A stretch of DNA of 57,748 bases, taken from the NCBI GenBank assembly GCA_027488195.1, contig JAIYCD010000205.1, forward strand, positions 1 to 57,748, read 5' to 3'. Under the pieces are notes generated by a model, which saw only the letters and a program-made list of their open reading frames with translations, ran no database searches and was not told the DNA's origin. This document shows, piece after piece, positions 25,721 through 34,710 of the stretch (positions within the stretch are counted from its first letter, which is position 1; each line of letters starts with the position of its first letter). Made by a program: the position numbers and the translations under genes. This DNA is from Acetobacteraceae bacterium (GTDB lineage: Bacteria; Pseudomonadota; Alphaproteobacteria; Acetobacterales; Acetobacteraceae).

Positions 25721-26725
25721 TCAGGCGCGCTCGGTCGGCAGTCTGCCGATCTCCGCGCCGCCGCCGGTGACGCTGCGGACTGTGTACTGCGTCTTGTTCT
25801 GGGATTCGAAGTAGATCCGCACCAGCACCTCGGCGAGCAGTCCGAGCAGGATGCACATGATGCCGGTCATCGCGCCGAAGATAGAGATCAGCGGCAGCGG
25901 GGTCTGGATGAAGGAGATGCCATCGACGAACTTCAGCCAGAGCGCGTAGAGCGCCGAGAGGATGCTCAGAACGAAGAACAGAGCGCCGACGCCGCCGAAC
26001 ACGTAGATGGGCTTGGTATCGTACTGGGTCAGGAACTTCACCAGCATCAGGTCGAGCAGCACCTTGAAGGTGCGCTCCAGCCCGTATTTCGACTGGCCGA
26101 AGCGGCGCGGATGATGGTCGACCACCATCTCGGTGATGTTGGCCCCCTGCCAGCGTGCCAAGATCGGCACGAAGCGGTGCATCTCGCCATAGAGGCGGAC
26201 CCCGGAGAGCACGCCGCGGCGGTAGGCCTTCAGCGAGCAGCCGTAATCGTGCAGGTGCACGCCGGAGATCACCGAGATGAGCTTGTTGGCGATCCGGCTT
26301 GGCAACACCCGGCTCAGGCTCTTGTCCTGCCGATTTTTGCGCCACCCGGAGACCACATCGTAGCCCTCGGCCACCTTGGCGACGAGCTTGATGATGTCCT
26401 TGGGGTCGTTCTGCAGGTCGCCATCCATCGGCACGATGATGTCGCCGCGGGTGTGGTCCAGCCCCGCCATCAGCGCCGCTGTCTGGCCAAAATTGCGCTG
26501 CAGATCGACCAGCCGGAACACCTCCGGATACTTCGCCACCTCCTCGGCCAGCAGGCGGGCTGTGCCGTCGCGGCTGCCGTCGTTGACGAAGATGACCTCC
26601 CACGGCCATTCCGCCGGCACCAGTGCCTCGCGCAGGGCCTGCGACAGCGCGACGACGTTTTCTTCCTCGTTATACAAAGGGATAACGACCGAGACCGTCA
26701 ATCCGGTCGGCTTGTCGTTCTGCAT
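25721..26725 (-). CDS. Glycosyltransferase family 2, polyprenyl-phosphate type (DPM1/GtrB-like)
   Basis: A 334-residue enzyme. The GT-A domain starts TVSVVIPLYNEEENV and has VIFVNDGSRDGT, DLQRNFGQTAALMAGLDHT and the DxD-type motif MDGDLQNDPKDI. After residue ~225 two transmembrane helices follow (FGGVGALFFVLSILSALYAL; LISIFGAMTGIMCILLGLLA), the layout of GtrB/ArnC-like enzymes. These transfer a sugar from a nucleotide donor to undecaprenyl phosphate at the inner membrane. ATG 26725 gives a start directly before the GT motif. Divergent from the GT-C-like gene across 177 bp that should contain both promoters. Confidence 0.9.
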   Translation of the reverse strand: MQNDKPTGLTVSVVIPLYNEEENVVALSQALREALVPAEWPWEVIFVNDGSRDGTARLLAEEVAKYPEVFRLVDLQRNFGQTAALMAGLDHTRGDIIVPMDGDLQNDPKDIIKLVAKVAEGYDVVSGWRKNRQDKSLSRVLPSRIANKLISVISGVHLHDYGCSLKAYRRGVLSGVRLYGEMHRFVPILARWQGANITEMVVDHHPRRFGQSKYGLERTFKVLLDLMLVKFLTQYDTKPIYVFGGVGALFFVLSILSALYALWLKFVDGISFIQTPLPLISIFGAMTGIMCILLGLLAEVLVRIYFESQNKTQYTVRSVTGGGAEIGRLPTERA

Positions 26726-26902
26726 CTGGGATTCCGTTCGGTCGTCGGGGCGAAAAGCAGCGCGAGGCACTTCGTCTGCGCTCCTTCACTATGAGACGGG
26801 GCAGTCTATTGCAACCATTCCCCCTCCACACCGCAGCTTCGTTGACGTCTCGCGAGTCGTCTTGGTAACAGCGGCCGCGCGCTGGGCGAAACAAGGAAGA
26901 CA

Positions 26903-28864
26903 ATGCTTCAGAGCAATCCACGGGCACCCGGCCTGGCCCCTGCAATCTCGGGGCGAGACTGGCTCATGCTCGCGGCTGTTGCAGTATTGGGCGCCGTCAA
27001 CGCGAGCTATTCCTATCGCCTGGGGTTCGACTGGGGCGACCTGTCCTCCTATGCCCTGATCGCCCGCGACCTGCTGGAAGGTGGCACGCCGGCCGACTAT
27101 GTCGGCTACGGCCCACTCTGGCACTTCTGGGGCGCATGGCTGTTTCAGGTCGCTGGCGTCGACTTCTCGGCTCTCCTCGTCGCGTTCAATCTGCTGATCA
27201 TCGCCTCCGCGCTGCTGCTGGTCATGGCGGTGCGCAGCGCGACCGGCAGCATCTGGCCTGGGCTGCTTGTCGGTCTCGCCGTCATCTTCGTGCCCCCTTT
27301 GCTCGCCTCGACCATGCGGCTGCTGTGCCTGGCATTGTTCGCGTGGCCCTTCGTCGCGCTGGCGGGCCGTGCTCCGGCCGATGATCGCCCCGCCGTGTTG
27401 GCGACGGGGAGCGCGATCGGCGCCGTGATGATGATGCGGCCAGACTTCGCCTATCTCTTCGCCGCGCTGCTGGCCGTGCTCCTGGTCTGGCGGGCCGTGC
27501 TCGCCGAGGTGTCGCTCGCGAAGCGCATCTCCTATGCGGTGGGTCGCGGCCTGCTTGCGGGCGGGGCGGCTCTCGTTCTGATGTTGCCGCTCGCTTTCGA
27601 TGCGGTTCGACGGGGCTATGGCTGGCACCTGCTCTCCGAAACTCTCGACTATCCGAAGCGGCTTCTGCTGGTCCTGGCAAGCACCGGTGCGGCGACGGCA
27701 GAAGGCCCGAAGCCGGCGCCTAGCCTGCTCAGGATGCCACCTCTCGGCGCGGTCCTGGATCCAGCTTCCGGGCAGCAGGTCTTCGCCCTGCTGGTCTATT
27801 CGAGCTTCGTCGGCCTTGTCGTGGTGGCCGCTCTGCTGGGTTGGCGCGCGCTGCGCGACCGCGGTGCCGCACGGTGCGATCAGGCGTTGCTGGCGCTGTT
27901 CCTGCTGGCGGCCAGCCAGTTGCCGATCTTCGTGCTGTTTCGGCCAAGTTGGGGCCATTTCATCGGTTTCATGCACGGCTACCTGCTGCTTGCCGCGGGG
28001 CTGCTTGCCTGGGGCGCGCAGCGCTGGGTGGCGGTGGGACTGGCAGCCCGCCTCGGCATGGCTCTTCTCCTGGCGCAATTCGTCCTCTTCACGGGTTACG
28101 GCCTGATCCACGGGAACACCGGGCTGGTCACGCGGCTCGCCGGCCGCGATCAGGTGGTCGAGCTTCGCAACGGCGTGCGCTTCCACGCCACTCCGGCCGA
28201 GAAGCGCTTCTACGAGAACATCGTCAGCATCATCGAGCAGAACTCGCGTCCCGGCGACAGGATCGTCTGCGTGCCATATTGCCCGGGCTTCGCGCTGATG
28301 ACCGACCGCCGGCTGCTCTTTCCGCGCCACTACGTCGACGATTCGACGCCATTCGTCGATCCGGGCTGGCTGGACAAGGCGATCGCCCTCACGGATGAGG
28401 CGCGCCCGCCGGTCGTCATCGTACTCGACTGGGCGCCCAATGACACCGACGCCTCCCGCTTCGACGTCTGGGCGAGGCGCTATGTCGATCACCTCGCGCG
28501 CAGCTATCCGATCTCCGGCCGCTTCGACATCGGCACGGCCTGGCTGAGTGACGGCGCCGGGCGGGCGCCACTGCGGCGCGTCGAGATCGTCGATTGGGGG
28601 CCGAAGACCGCGCGCGCCGGCGAGGCCTTCAACCGCCAGCCCAACGGCCAGTCCGCGCTCTGGCTCAGGCTCGATAGCGATGCCATCGGCAGCGCGACGA
28701 TCCGGCTCGACGGACGAGAGCTGACGACCTTCACGCAGGGCGTCACCGCCACGGCCCTCGTGCCGCCGGAGCTGCTGAGCGAACCACGCCCGCTCTCGCT
28801 GCAACTGGTTGACCGGCTGCGCAACATCGAGAGCCAGATCGTGACGCTGGACATCACGCCATGA
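26903..28864 (+). CDS. Polytopic membrane protein, probable GT-C glycosyltransferase
   Basis: A 653-residue inner-membrane protein with ten or more hydrophobic segments in residues ~18-400 and a soluble ~250-residue C-terminal domain. An early loop carries DWGDLSSYALIARDLLEGG, which has the Asp placement of GT39/ArnT-like GT-C enzymes, followed by GYGPLWHFWGAWLF. These enzymes use polyprenyl-phosphate sugars on the periplasmic side, which fits the divergent GtrB-like gene. Exact family was not identified. An AAGGAAG box precedes the ATG. Its stop overlaps the presumed ATG of the next gene (ATGA). Confidence 0.7.
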   Translation: MLQSNPRAPGLAPAISGRDWLMLAAVAVLGAVNASYSYRLGFDWGDLSSYALIARDLLEGGTPADYVGYGPLWHFWGAWLFQVAGVDFSALLVAFNLLIIASALLLVMAVRSATGSIWPGLLVGLAVIFVPPLLASTMRLLCLALFAWPFVALAGRAPADDRPAVLATGSAIGAVMMMRPDFAYLFAALLAVLLVWRAVLAEVSLAKRISYAVGRGLLAGGAALVLMLPLAFDAVRRGYGWHLLSETLDYPKRLLLVLASTGAATAEGPKPAPSLLRMPPLGAVLDPASGQQVFALLVYSSFVGLVVVAALLGWRALRDRGAARCDQALLALFLLAASQLPIFVLFRPSWGHFIGFMHGYLLLAAGLLAWGAQRWVAVGLAARLGMALLLAQFVLFTGYGLIHGNTGLVTRLAGRDQVVELRNGVRFHATPAEKRFYENIVSIIEQNSRPGDRIVCVPYCPGFALMTDRRLLFPRHYVDDSTPFVDPGWLDKAIALTDEARPPVVIVLDWAPNDTDASRFDVWARRYVDHLARSYPISGRFDIGTAWLSDGAGRAPLRRVEIVDWGPKTARAGEAFNRQPNGQSALWLRLDSDAIGSATIRLDGRELTTFTQGVTATALVPPELLSEPRPLSLQLVDRLRNIESQIVTLDITP

Positions 28865-30005
28865 TTCGAGCCAACCCCTGCGTATCCTGACGCTCTGTTA
28901 TGAGTTCCCGCCGGTCGGCGGCGGCGGCGGACGTATCTGCTCCAGCGTCGCGCAGGGTCTCGTCCGACGTGGCCACGAGGTCAGGGTGCTGACCTCGCAT
29001 GTCGCGGGTCTGCCGCGCGAGGAGGAGATCGGCGGCGTGCTGCTGCGCCGCCTGCCGGCCGGTCGGCGGCGGCCCGACCGCTGCACGGTTCCAGAGATGG
29101 CGGCCTATGTCGCCCTGCACGCCTGGCCGGCCATCGCGGAGGCACGGCGTTTCCAGCCGGATGTGATTCACGCCCATTTCGCCGTACCTACCGGGCCGGT
29201 TGCGTGGCTGGCGAGCCTCGCGGGCCGGGTGCCCTTTGTGATCACAGCCCATCTCGGTGACGTGCCGGGCGGCGTACCGGAGCAGACCGACGGGCTGTTT
29301 CGGCTGTTGAAGCCCTTCACCGTACCGATCTGGCGCGGCGCGCGCGCGAGCACGGCGGTCGCATCGCATGTCGCGGACCTTGCCGAAGCAGCTTATGGCG
29401 TGCGGCCGCGCACCATCCTGAACGGCATCGCCATGGGCGCGCCACCGATGCGCGCGCCGTCCTCCGGTCCGCTGCGACTGATCTGGTGCGGCCGTGTGCA
29501 GGAGCAGAAGAACCTGCCGGCAGGCATCGCCGCGCTGGCGCCGCTTGCCGGCCGCGACTGGACGCTGGAGGTCGTCGGCGACGGTCCCCAGCGTGCCGAG
29601 GCGATGGCCCGCGCCGAACGCGCGGGGCTCGGACAGCAGGTGATTTTCCACAGCTGGATGGAGGCGGCCGAGGTCGAGGCGCGCATGCGCATGGCCGACG
29701 CGCTGTTCCTGCCCTCGCTCAGCGAGGGGCTCTCGCTCGTCACGGTCGAGGCGTTGCGCGCCGGACTCGCATTCGTCGCGAGTTGCATCCCGGGCGTCAC
29801 CGATGTAGTCGCGGACGGCGTCAACGGCCTGCTCTTTGACCCCGGCGACGCGGCGGATATCGCCGCGCAGGTGGAGCGCCTGATGGACGATCGCGCCATG
29901 CTCGCATGCATGCAGGCGCAGAGCCTGGAACGTCGGCCGGCCTTCGACGAGCGCGCGATGATCGATGCCTATGAGGAGGTTCTGATGGCGGCGGCGGGTC
30001 GATGA
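28861..30005 (+). CDS. Glycosyltransferase family 4, probable 1-base frameshift near start
   Basis: A GT4-type retaining glycosyltransferase. N-terminal coding evidence begins at about 28881 (RILTLCYEFPPVGGGGGRIC), continues VAQGLVRRGHEVRVLTSHV, and the donor domain has IWCGRVQEQKNLPAGIAAL, FHSWMEAAEVEARM and LPSLSEGLSLVTVEALRAG (the E-x7-E region). The only well-placed ATG (28861, overlapping the previous stop as ATGA) is one frame off. Adding a single base to the C-run at 28875-28878 would join MIRANP to LRILTL. So this is either a real frameshift, a sequencing error, or translation starts at a later non-ATG codon (for example GTG 28986, which would lose the donor-domain partner motif). The remainder is intact, with 4 bases overlap to the next gene. 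Confidence 0.75.
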
Positions 30006-31189
30006 GCTGGACGAGCCCTCGTGTCATCCGCGGCAATCGCGGTGACATCGCCAGCCGTTACTTCATGCTCAAGGCGGCTCTTGCGCATGGCGTCGCGGTC
30101 TCCTCGGTCTTCGCCACGCGCAGCAGCCACCTGCCCGACGCCCTGCATGATCGCATCGTGCCCTATGGCTGGGTCTATAATGCCATTCCCGGGCTCGCCG
30201 GACTGCGCGCGCTGCTTCGCGCCCGGTATGTGATCTGGACCGGCGGGCTCGACCTCCAGGATGATTCCAGCCTGGCGAAGCTGGTTCACACCTCGCTCGT
30301 CTTTCTGTCCTACCGCCTGCTCGGGCTGCGCATCCTGCTGGCCCATCAGGGCGCGGGGCCGATCCAGAGCCCGACCGGGCGCTGGCTCGCCCGCCGGGTA
30401 CTGGGCTGCGTTCGGCTCGCGCTGGTGCGGGACGAGGGCAGCGCCCGGCTGCTGCGCGGGCTGATGCCGCCGGAGCGGGTCAGGGTCGCGGCGGACGGCA
30501 TCTTCCTCGGCGCTTCGCCCGCGCCGCAGCCACGTCACCCGCTGATCGAGGCGGGCGGACGGCCGGTGATCGGTGTCAACGTCCGGCTCTGGTTTCATTT
30601 CACGGGGAGCTGGGTGCCGTACCAGTTCGCGGGCGAGCGTTACCGCGAGCGGGCGCAGGCGCGCATGGACGAACTGCTGACCGCCTTTGCCGCGGTGGTG
30701 CGGCATCTGCGCAGCGCGCATGATGCGCGGGTGATCCTGGTCTCGATGTACGAGCCCGGCATCGAGCCGTGGGAGGACGATCTCGGCCTGCTCGAACGGC
30801 TGAAAGCAGCCTTTCCCGACGATCCCGACGTCGCGGTGCTGCGCGACGACCTCTCGATCGAGGCGCTCTGTGGCGTCTTCGCCGGCTTCGACGCCATGAT
30901 CGGGACGCGGCTGCACTCGACCCTGATCGCCTTGCGGATGGCGACGCCGGCGATCCACATCGCCTACACGCTGAAGGGGCGGGACATCTACGCCGATCTC
31001 GGCCTGTCCGACTGGGTGGTGGATATAGACGAGTTCATGCAAGATCCGGGCGGCGTGACGGCTCTGGTGGATCGGGTGCTGTCGGAGGGCGAGGGCGCCC
31101 GCGAGCGCGTACGCGCCATCGTCGAGCCACTGATCGCCGTCAACGAGTGCGCGCTGGCTGCGGCGATCGCCGAGGTGGAGGCAGGTTAG
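30002..31189 (+). CDS. Polysaccharide pyruvyl transferase family protein (CsaB-like)
   Basis: A 395-residue protein with the polysaccharide pyruvyl transferase pattern: GNRGDIASRYFMLKAAL near the start (the usual 'G..N.GD'), VIWTGGLDLQDD, LLAHQGAGPIQSPTG and a C-terminal FDAMIGTRLHSTLIALRMAT, the hallmark 'g.RlH..i.a...g.P'. Family members add ketal pyruvate from phosphoenolpyruvate to sugars of exopolysaccharides. The start overlaps the GT4 stop by 4 bases. It is in the middle of a rightward glycan operon and 2 bases before the second AsnB gene. Confidence 0.85.
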   Translation: MSWTSPRVIRGNRGDIASRYFMLKAALAHGVAVSSVFATRSSHLPDALHDRIVPYGWVYNAIPGLAGLRALLRARYVIWTGGLDLQDDSSLAKLVHTSLVFLSYRLLGLRILLAHQGAGPIQSPTGRWLARRVLGCVRLALVRDEGSARLLRGLMPPERVRVAADGIFLGASPAPQPRHPLIEAGGRPVIGVNVRLWFHFTGSWVPYQFAGERYRERAQARMDELLTAFAAVVRHLRSAHDARVILVSMYEPGIEPWEDDLGLLERLKAAFPDDPDVAVLRDDLSIEALCGVFAGFDAMIGTRLHSTLIALRMATPAIHIAYTLKGRDIYADLGLSDWVVDIDEFMQDPGGVTALVDRVLSEGEGARERVRAIVEPLIAVNECALAAAIAEVEAG

Positions 31190-31191
31190 GA

Positions 31192-33063
31192 ATGTGCGGC
31201 ATCGCCGGATTTTACGGGGAGTATTCCCGCGACCAGCTCGTCGCCATGTCGGCCGCCATCGCCCATCGCGGTCCCGATGGCGAGCAGATCGAGATGCGCC
31301 CTGGCCGGAGCGAGCCGGCGATGGCCGGCCTCGCGCATCGTCGGCTCTCGATCATCGATATCGAAGGCGGCACGCAGCCGATGTGGTCGAGCGACCGCCG
31401 CTACTGCATCGTCTTCAATGGCGAGATCTACAATTACGAGCGGCTGCGCCAGGAGTTGCTGTCAGAGGGCGCGACACTGACGCGCCATTCCGACACCGAG
31501 GTCATCGTCGAGGGCTGGCGCACGCGCGGGCCGGCGATCCTGCAGGCGCTGGAGGGCATGTTCGCCTTCGGCATCTGGGACGACCGCGACAAGTGCTGGA
31601 TCTTCGCGCGCGACCGATGGGGCATCAAGCCGCTCTATCTCGCCGAGCCCCGTGCCGCCCGCGTCGTCTTCGCCTCCGAGATCAAGCCGCTCCTGCCCTT
31701 CATCGGCGGGGCTTCCGTCGACGAGGAAGCGCTCGCGAACTTCCTGCTCTACAGCTGGAATGTCGGCCCTCAGACGATCTTCCGCGGCGTGCGCCATCTG
31801 CCGCCTGGCCATTGGGGCGTCTGGCGGCCGGAGGGCGGTGCCTTTTCCTCGCAGCCCTTCGCGACGCATGATGTCGCCGTCAGCCGGCAGGGCTATGCCG
31901 AGGCCGCCGACGAGCTTCAGGCAAGGCTGGATGCCGCGATCCGCTCGCACATGGTTGCTGACGTGCCCGTCGGCATCACGCTCTCCGGCGGGCTCGATTC
32001 CAGCTCCGTGCTGGCCGGCATGGCCCGGCTCGTGCCCGCCGCGTCGATCGACGCTTTCACCATCGGCTACGGCCTCGCCGATGACGAGACACCCTTTGCC
32101 CGCCGCATGGCGCAGCATGTCGGCGTCGCGCATCACATTCGCGAGGTCTCGCGCGAACGCATCTCGGAGAATTTCGCCAGCCTGGTCCATACCATTGAGG
32201 AACCCATCGGCCACCCCGTCCTGCAGACGACACTGGAGATGTCCGCCGCCGCCCGCGAGAAGGTGAAGGTCGTGTTGATCGGCGAGGGTGCGGATGAGCT
32301 CTTCCTCGGTTATCCGCAATATCGCCTGCTGACCCGGCCTTTCCGCCATGCGCCGGCAGCGCTGCTGCAGGCCTACTATCTCGGCGTCACCTGCCTGATG
32401 CCATCGGCGCGGACACTTGCCGGCATGCTCCGCCCCGGTGCCGTCAATCGCGCAGCGCTCGATGTGGCCGCCCACCGCTTCGATCCGTACTTCCGCCGCG
32501 GCGACGTCGCCGGCGGCGCGCAGGGCTTCGAGATCGAGAACTCGCTCGTCGCCAACCAGCTCATGCGCATCGACAAGCTGACGATGGCCAACGCACTTGA
32601 GGCGCGCGTGCCTTTCCTCGACAACCAGCTCGTCAACCATGCCCGCTCCTTGCCTGTCGAGTACAAGCTGCGCGCCGGGCAGACCAAGGCGGTCCTGCGC
32701 GAGGCGATGCGCGAGCGCCTGCCGCAGGACATCCTGTTCCGGCCGAAGACAGGCAAGAAGGGCACGCAGGCGCTGCTGCCATACCTCAACGGCCTCGTCA
32801 GCGACGGCCCGCTCGCCCATCTGATCTCGCGCGAGACCATCGGCCGCCGCGGCTGGCTCGATCCCGACCGTGTCCACGCCTATCTGGCGCAGGCCTCATC
32901 GCCGCTGATCCGCCATCACCCGATCGAGAGCCGCAGGCGGACCAAATTCGCCTATTCCCTCGCGGTGCTGGAGCAGTGGGCGCAAGTCTATCTCGACGGC
33001 GCCCCGATTGACTCTTTCGCGCAAAAAGCAGACAGGCCGCACCAACCTGTCAGGGCTGGTTAA
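31192..33063 (+). CDS. asnB: Asparagine synthase (glutamine-hydrolysing) family amidotransferase, second copy
   Basis: A 623-residue AsnB-type enzyme: MCGIAGFYGE (Cys2 nucleophile), RGPDGEQ (26-32), VFNGEIYNYERL, PP-loop SGGLDSS at 265-271, and VLIGEGADELFLGYPQYRL. It is clearly divergent from the first copy in this window, so the two are not a recent duplication. AGG at 31188-31190 precedes the ATG at 31192. The likely role is amidation of a sugar-linked carboxylate in the glycan; free asparagine synthesis is possible. Confidence 0.9.
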   Translation: MCGIAGFYGEYSRDQLVAMSAAIAHRGPDGEQIEMRPGRSEPAMAGLAHRRLSIIDIEGGTQPMWSSDRRYCIVFNGEIYNYERLRQELLSEGATLTRHSDTEVIVEGWRTRGPAILQALEGMFAFGIWDDRDKCWIFARDRWGIKPLYLAEPRAARVVFASEIKPLLPFIGGASVDEEALANFLLYSWNVGPQTIFRGVRHLPPGHWGVWRPEGGAFSSQPFATHDVAVSRQGYAEAADELQARLDAAIRSHMVADVPVGITLSGGLDSSSVLAGMARLVPAASIDAFTIGYGLADDETPFARRMAQHVGVAHHIREVSRERISENFASLVHTIEEPIGHPVLQTTLEMSAAAREKVKVVLIGEGADELFLGYPQYRLLTRPFRHAPAALLQAYYLGVTCLMPSARTLAGMLRPGAVNRAALDVAAHRFDPYFRRGDVAGGAQGFEIENSLVANQLMRIDKLTMANALEARVPFLDNQLVNHARSLPVEYKLRAGQTKAVLREAMRERLPQDILFRPKTGKKGTQALLPYLNGLVSDGPLAHLISRETIGRRGWLDPDRVHAYLAQASSPLIRHHPIESRRRTKFAYSLAVLEQWAQVYLDGAPIDSFAQKADRPHQPVRAG

Positions 33064-33068
33064 GGATC

Positions 33069-33986
33069 ATGGCGGACACTGAGCGCCCGACGCTGTTCGA
33101 CGAGACGACGCGGGCCGTCTTCTACGACCGGCTCTTCAACATCTACCAGCGCAATTTCGGCCGTGTCGCCGCCAGTCCCGAGCACGTCGTGCAGATGACG
33201 CATGACAGCCTCGACGAGCGGCGCTCGCTTGAGCAGCTCGACATGTTCGAGGCCGCCATCGGCGAGCCGCTGGCGGGCAAGCGCATGCTCGAGGTCGGTT
33301 CGGGCATCGGCATGACGCAGAGCGTGGCGCGGCGTTTCAGGGGGGTGGAAGCCTACGGCATCGAACCCGGCGACGACGAGTATGAGGGCTCTCTCAAGCT
33401 CTCCTATGACATCCTGGAAGCATCGGGTCTCGATCGCGACGTGGTGCGCTACGGCGTCGGCGAAGACATCCCATTTCCTGACGGCCATTTCGACCTCGTC
33501 TATTCGAGCAATGTGCTCGAGCACGTCAACGTGCCGCCCAAGGTGCTGGCCGAGATCGTGCGTGTGCTGAAGCCCGGTGGTCAGGCCCAGATCGTGGTGC
33601 CGAACTACGGCTCCTGGTGGGAAGGGCATTACGGCATCCTCTGGTTGCCGCATCTGCCGGCTTGGGCCGGCAAGCTCTACGTCCGCGCGCTCGGCCGCGA
33701 TCCCGATTTCATCGACACGCTCCAGCTCGTCTCGCGCGGCAAGGTCGAGCGCTGGCTCGAACCGCTGCGTGACACGATCGAGATCAGGGGCTGGGGCACC
33801 GATATCTGGGAGCAGCGGGTCAGGGGGCTCGGCTTCGCTGAGTATTCGGCGCTCGGCCGGGTCAAGGCCATCCTGCGCGTCCTGCACCGGCTCGGCGTCA
33901 TTCCGCTGCTGATCGCGCTCGGCAAGGCGCTCCACTGGGAAACGCCGATCATCCTGACGATCCGCAAGCGCGGCGGGGCGGGCTGA
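33069..33986 (+). CDS. Class I SAM-dependent methyltransferase
   Basis: A 305-residue methyltransferase. Motif I is MLEVGSGIGMTQSVARRF, the acidic loop is EAYGIEPGDDEYE, motif post-I/II is FPDGHFDLVYSSNVLEHVNV and motif III is EIVRVLKPGGQAQIVVPNYG. The C-terminal region (WLPHLPAWAGKLYVRALGRD) matches methyltransferases that occur in surface glycan clusters. Located 5 bases after asnB and 19 bases before another methyltransferase. Acceptor unknown; O-methylation of a sugar is the likely role. Confidence 0.85.
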   Translation: MADTERPTLFDETTRAVFYDRLFNIYQRNFGRVAASPEHVVQMTHDSLDERRSLEQLDMFEAAIGEPLAGKRMLEVGSGIGMTQSVARRFRGVEAYGIEPGDDEYEGSLKLSYDILEASGLDRDVVRYGVGEDIPFPDGHFDLVYSSNVLEHVNVPPKVLAEIVRVLKPGGQAQIVVPNYGSWWEGHYGILWLPHLPAWAGKLYVRALGRDPDFIDTLQLVSRGKVERWLEPLRDTIEIRGWGTDIWEQRVRGLGFAEYSALGRVKAILRVLHRLGVIPLLIALGKALHWETPIILTIRKRGGAG

Positions 33987-34005
33987 TGCGCGCGCGGAAG
34001 ACGCC

Positions 34006-34710
34006 ATGCCGCTGAAGCAACGCTGGAACCAGGCCTGCGCCGAGACGATCGGCACGCCGCTGTTCTGGAAGATCGCCGTCGACCATCTCTCGATCGAGCG
34101 CAGTCTTGGCCCGCTGATCGAGCGCCATGCCCGCGGCTTCGTGCTCGACGCCGGCGCGGGGCGTCTGGCCTGGCGCGCGCTGCTGCGCGTCCGCTGCACC
34201 CGCTATCTCGCCACCGACTATGGGAATTCGCACCCGGAGCTGGGCTTTGTCGCCGACATCCAGGGTGGCATTCCCCTGCCGGACCGGACTGTCGATACGA
34301 TCTTCTGTTGCTCGGTGATGGAGCACACGCCGGAGCCTTGGCGCATCCTGCCGGAATTCGCGCGCGTCCTGGCGGATGATGGCCGGATCATCCTGTCGGT
34401 GCCGTTTCTCTACTATCTCCACGGCGCCCCGCACGACTATTTCCGCTTCACCCGCCATGGCGTCGAGCGGCTGGCCGCAGCCGCCGGCCTGGAGGTCGTC
34501 GAGATCCACACCAGCGGCGGCTGGGCCCACGCCTTCGGGCAGGTCTTCTCCGTTGTCTGGGGCGGAATCTTCTGGCACCCGAAGGCGCCATGGCTCGTCA
34601 CGGCGCCCGCTCGCCTGCTCTTCGGTGTCGCGCGCCTGCTGGACGGGCTGGATCGCGGCGGCCTCTTCGCACAGACCGTCAACGTCGTGTTGGCCAAGCC
34701 CGCGCGATGA
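34006..34710 (+). CDS. Class I SAM-dependent methyltransferase
   Basis: A 234-residue methyltransferase. GFVLDAGAGRLAWRALLRVR is motif I, YLATDYGNSHPELGFV supplies the acidic strand end, and DRTVDTIFCCSVMEHTPEPW plus LADDGRIILSVPFLYYLHGA give the later motifs. DYFRFTRHGVERL is a common segment in glycan-locus methyltransferases of this type. The ATG at 34006 follows the previous stop by 19 bases; its own stop overlaps the next start by 4 bases (ATGA). Target unknown. Confidence 0.83.
   Translation: MPLKQRWNQACAETIGTPLFWKIAVDHLSIERSLGPLIERHARGFVLDAGAGRLAWRALLRVRCTRYLATDYGNSHPELGFVADIQGGIPLPDRTVDTIFCCSVMEHTPEPWRILPEFARVLADDGRIILSVPFLYYLHGAPHDYFRFTRHGVERLAAAAGLEVVEIHTSGGWAHAFGQVFSVVWGGIFWHPKAPWLVTAPARLLFGVARLLDGLDRGGLFAQTVNVVLAKPAR

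Noticed and set aside
26789-28804. 671-codon minus-strand frame opposite the GT-C-like gene
   Set aside because: Highly charged noise; the plus strand shows clear membrane segments.
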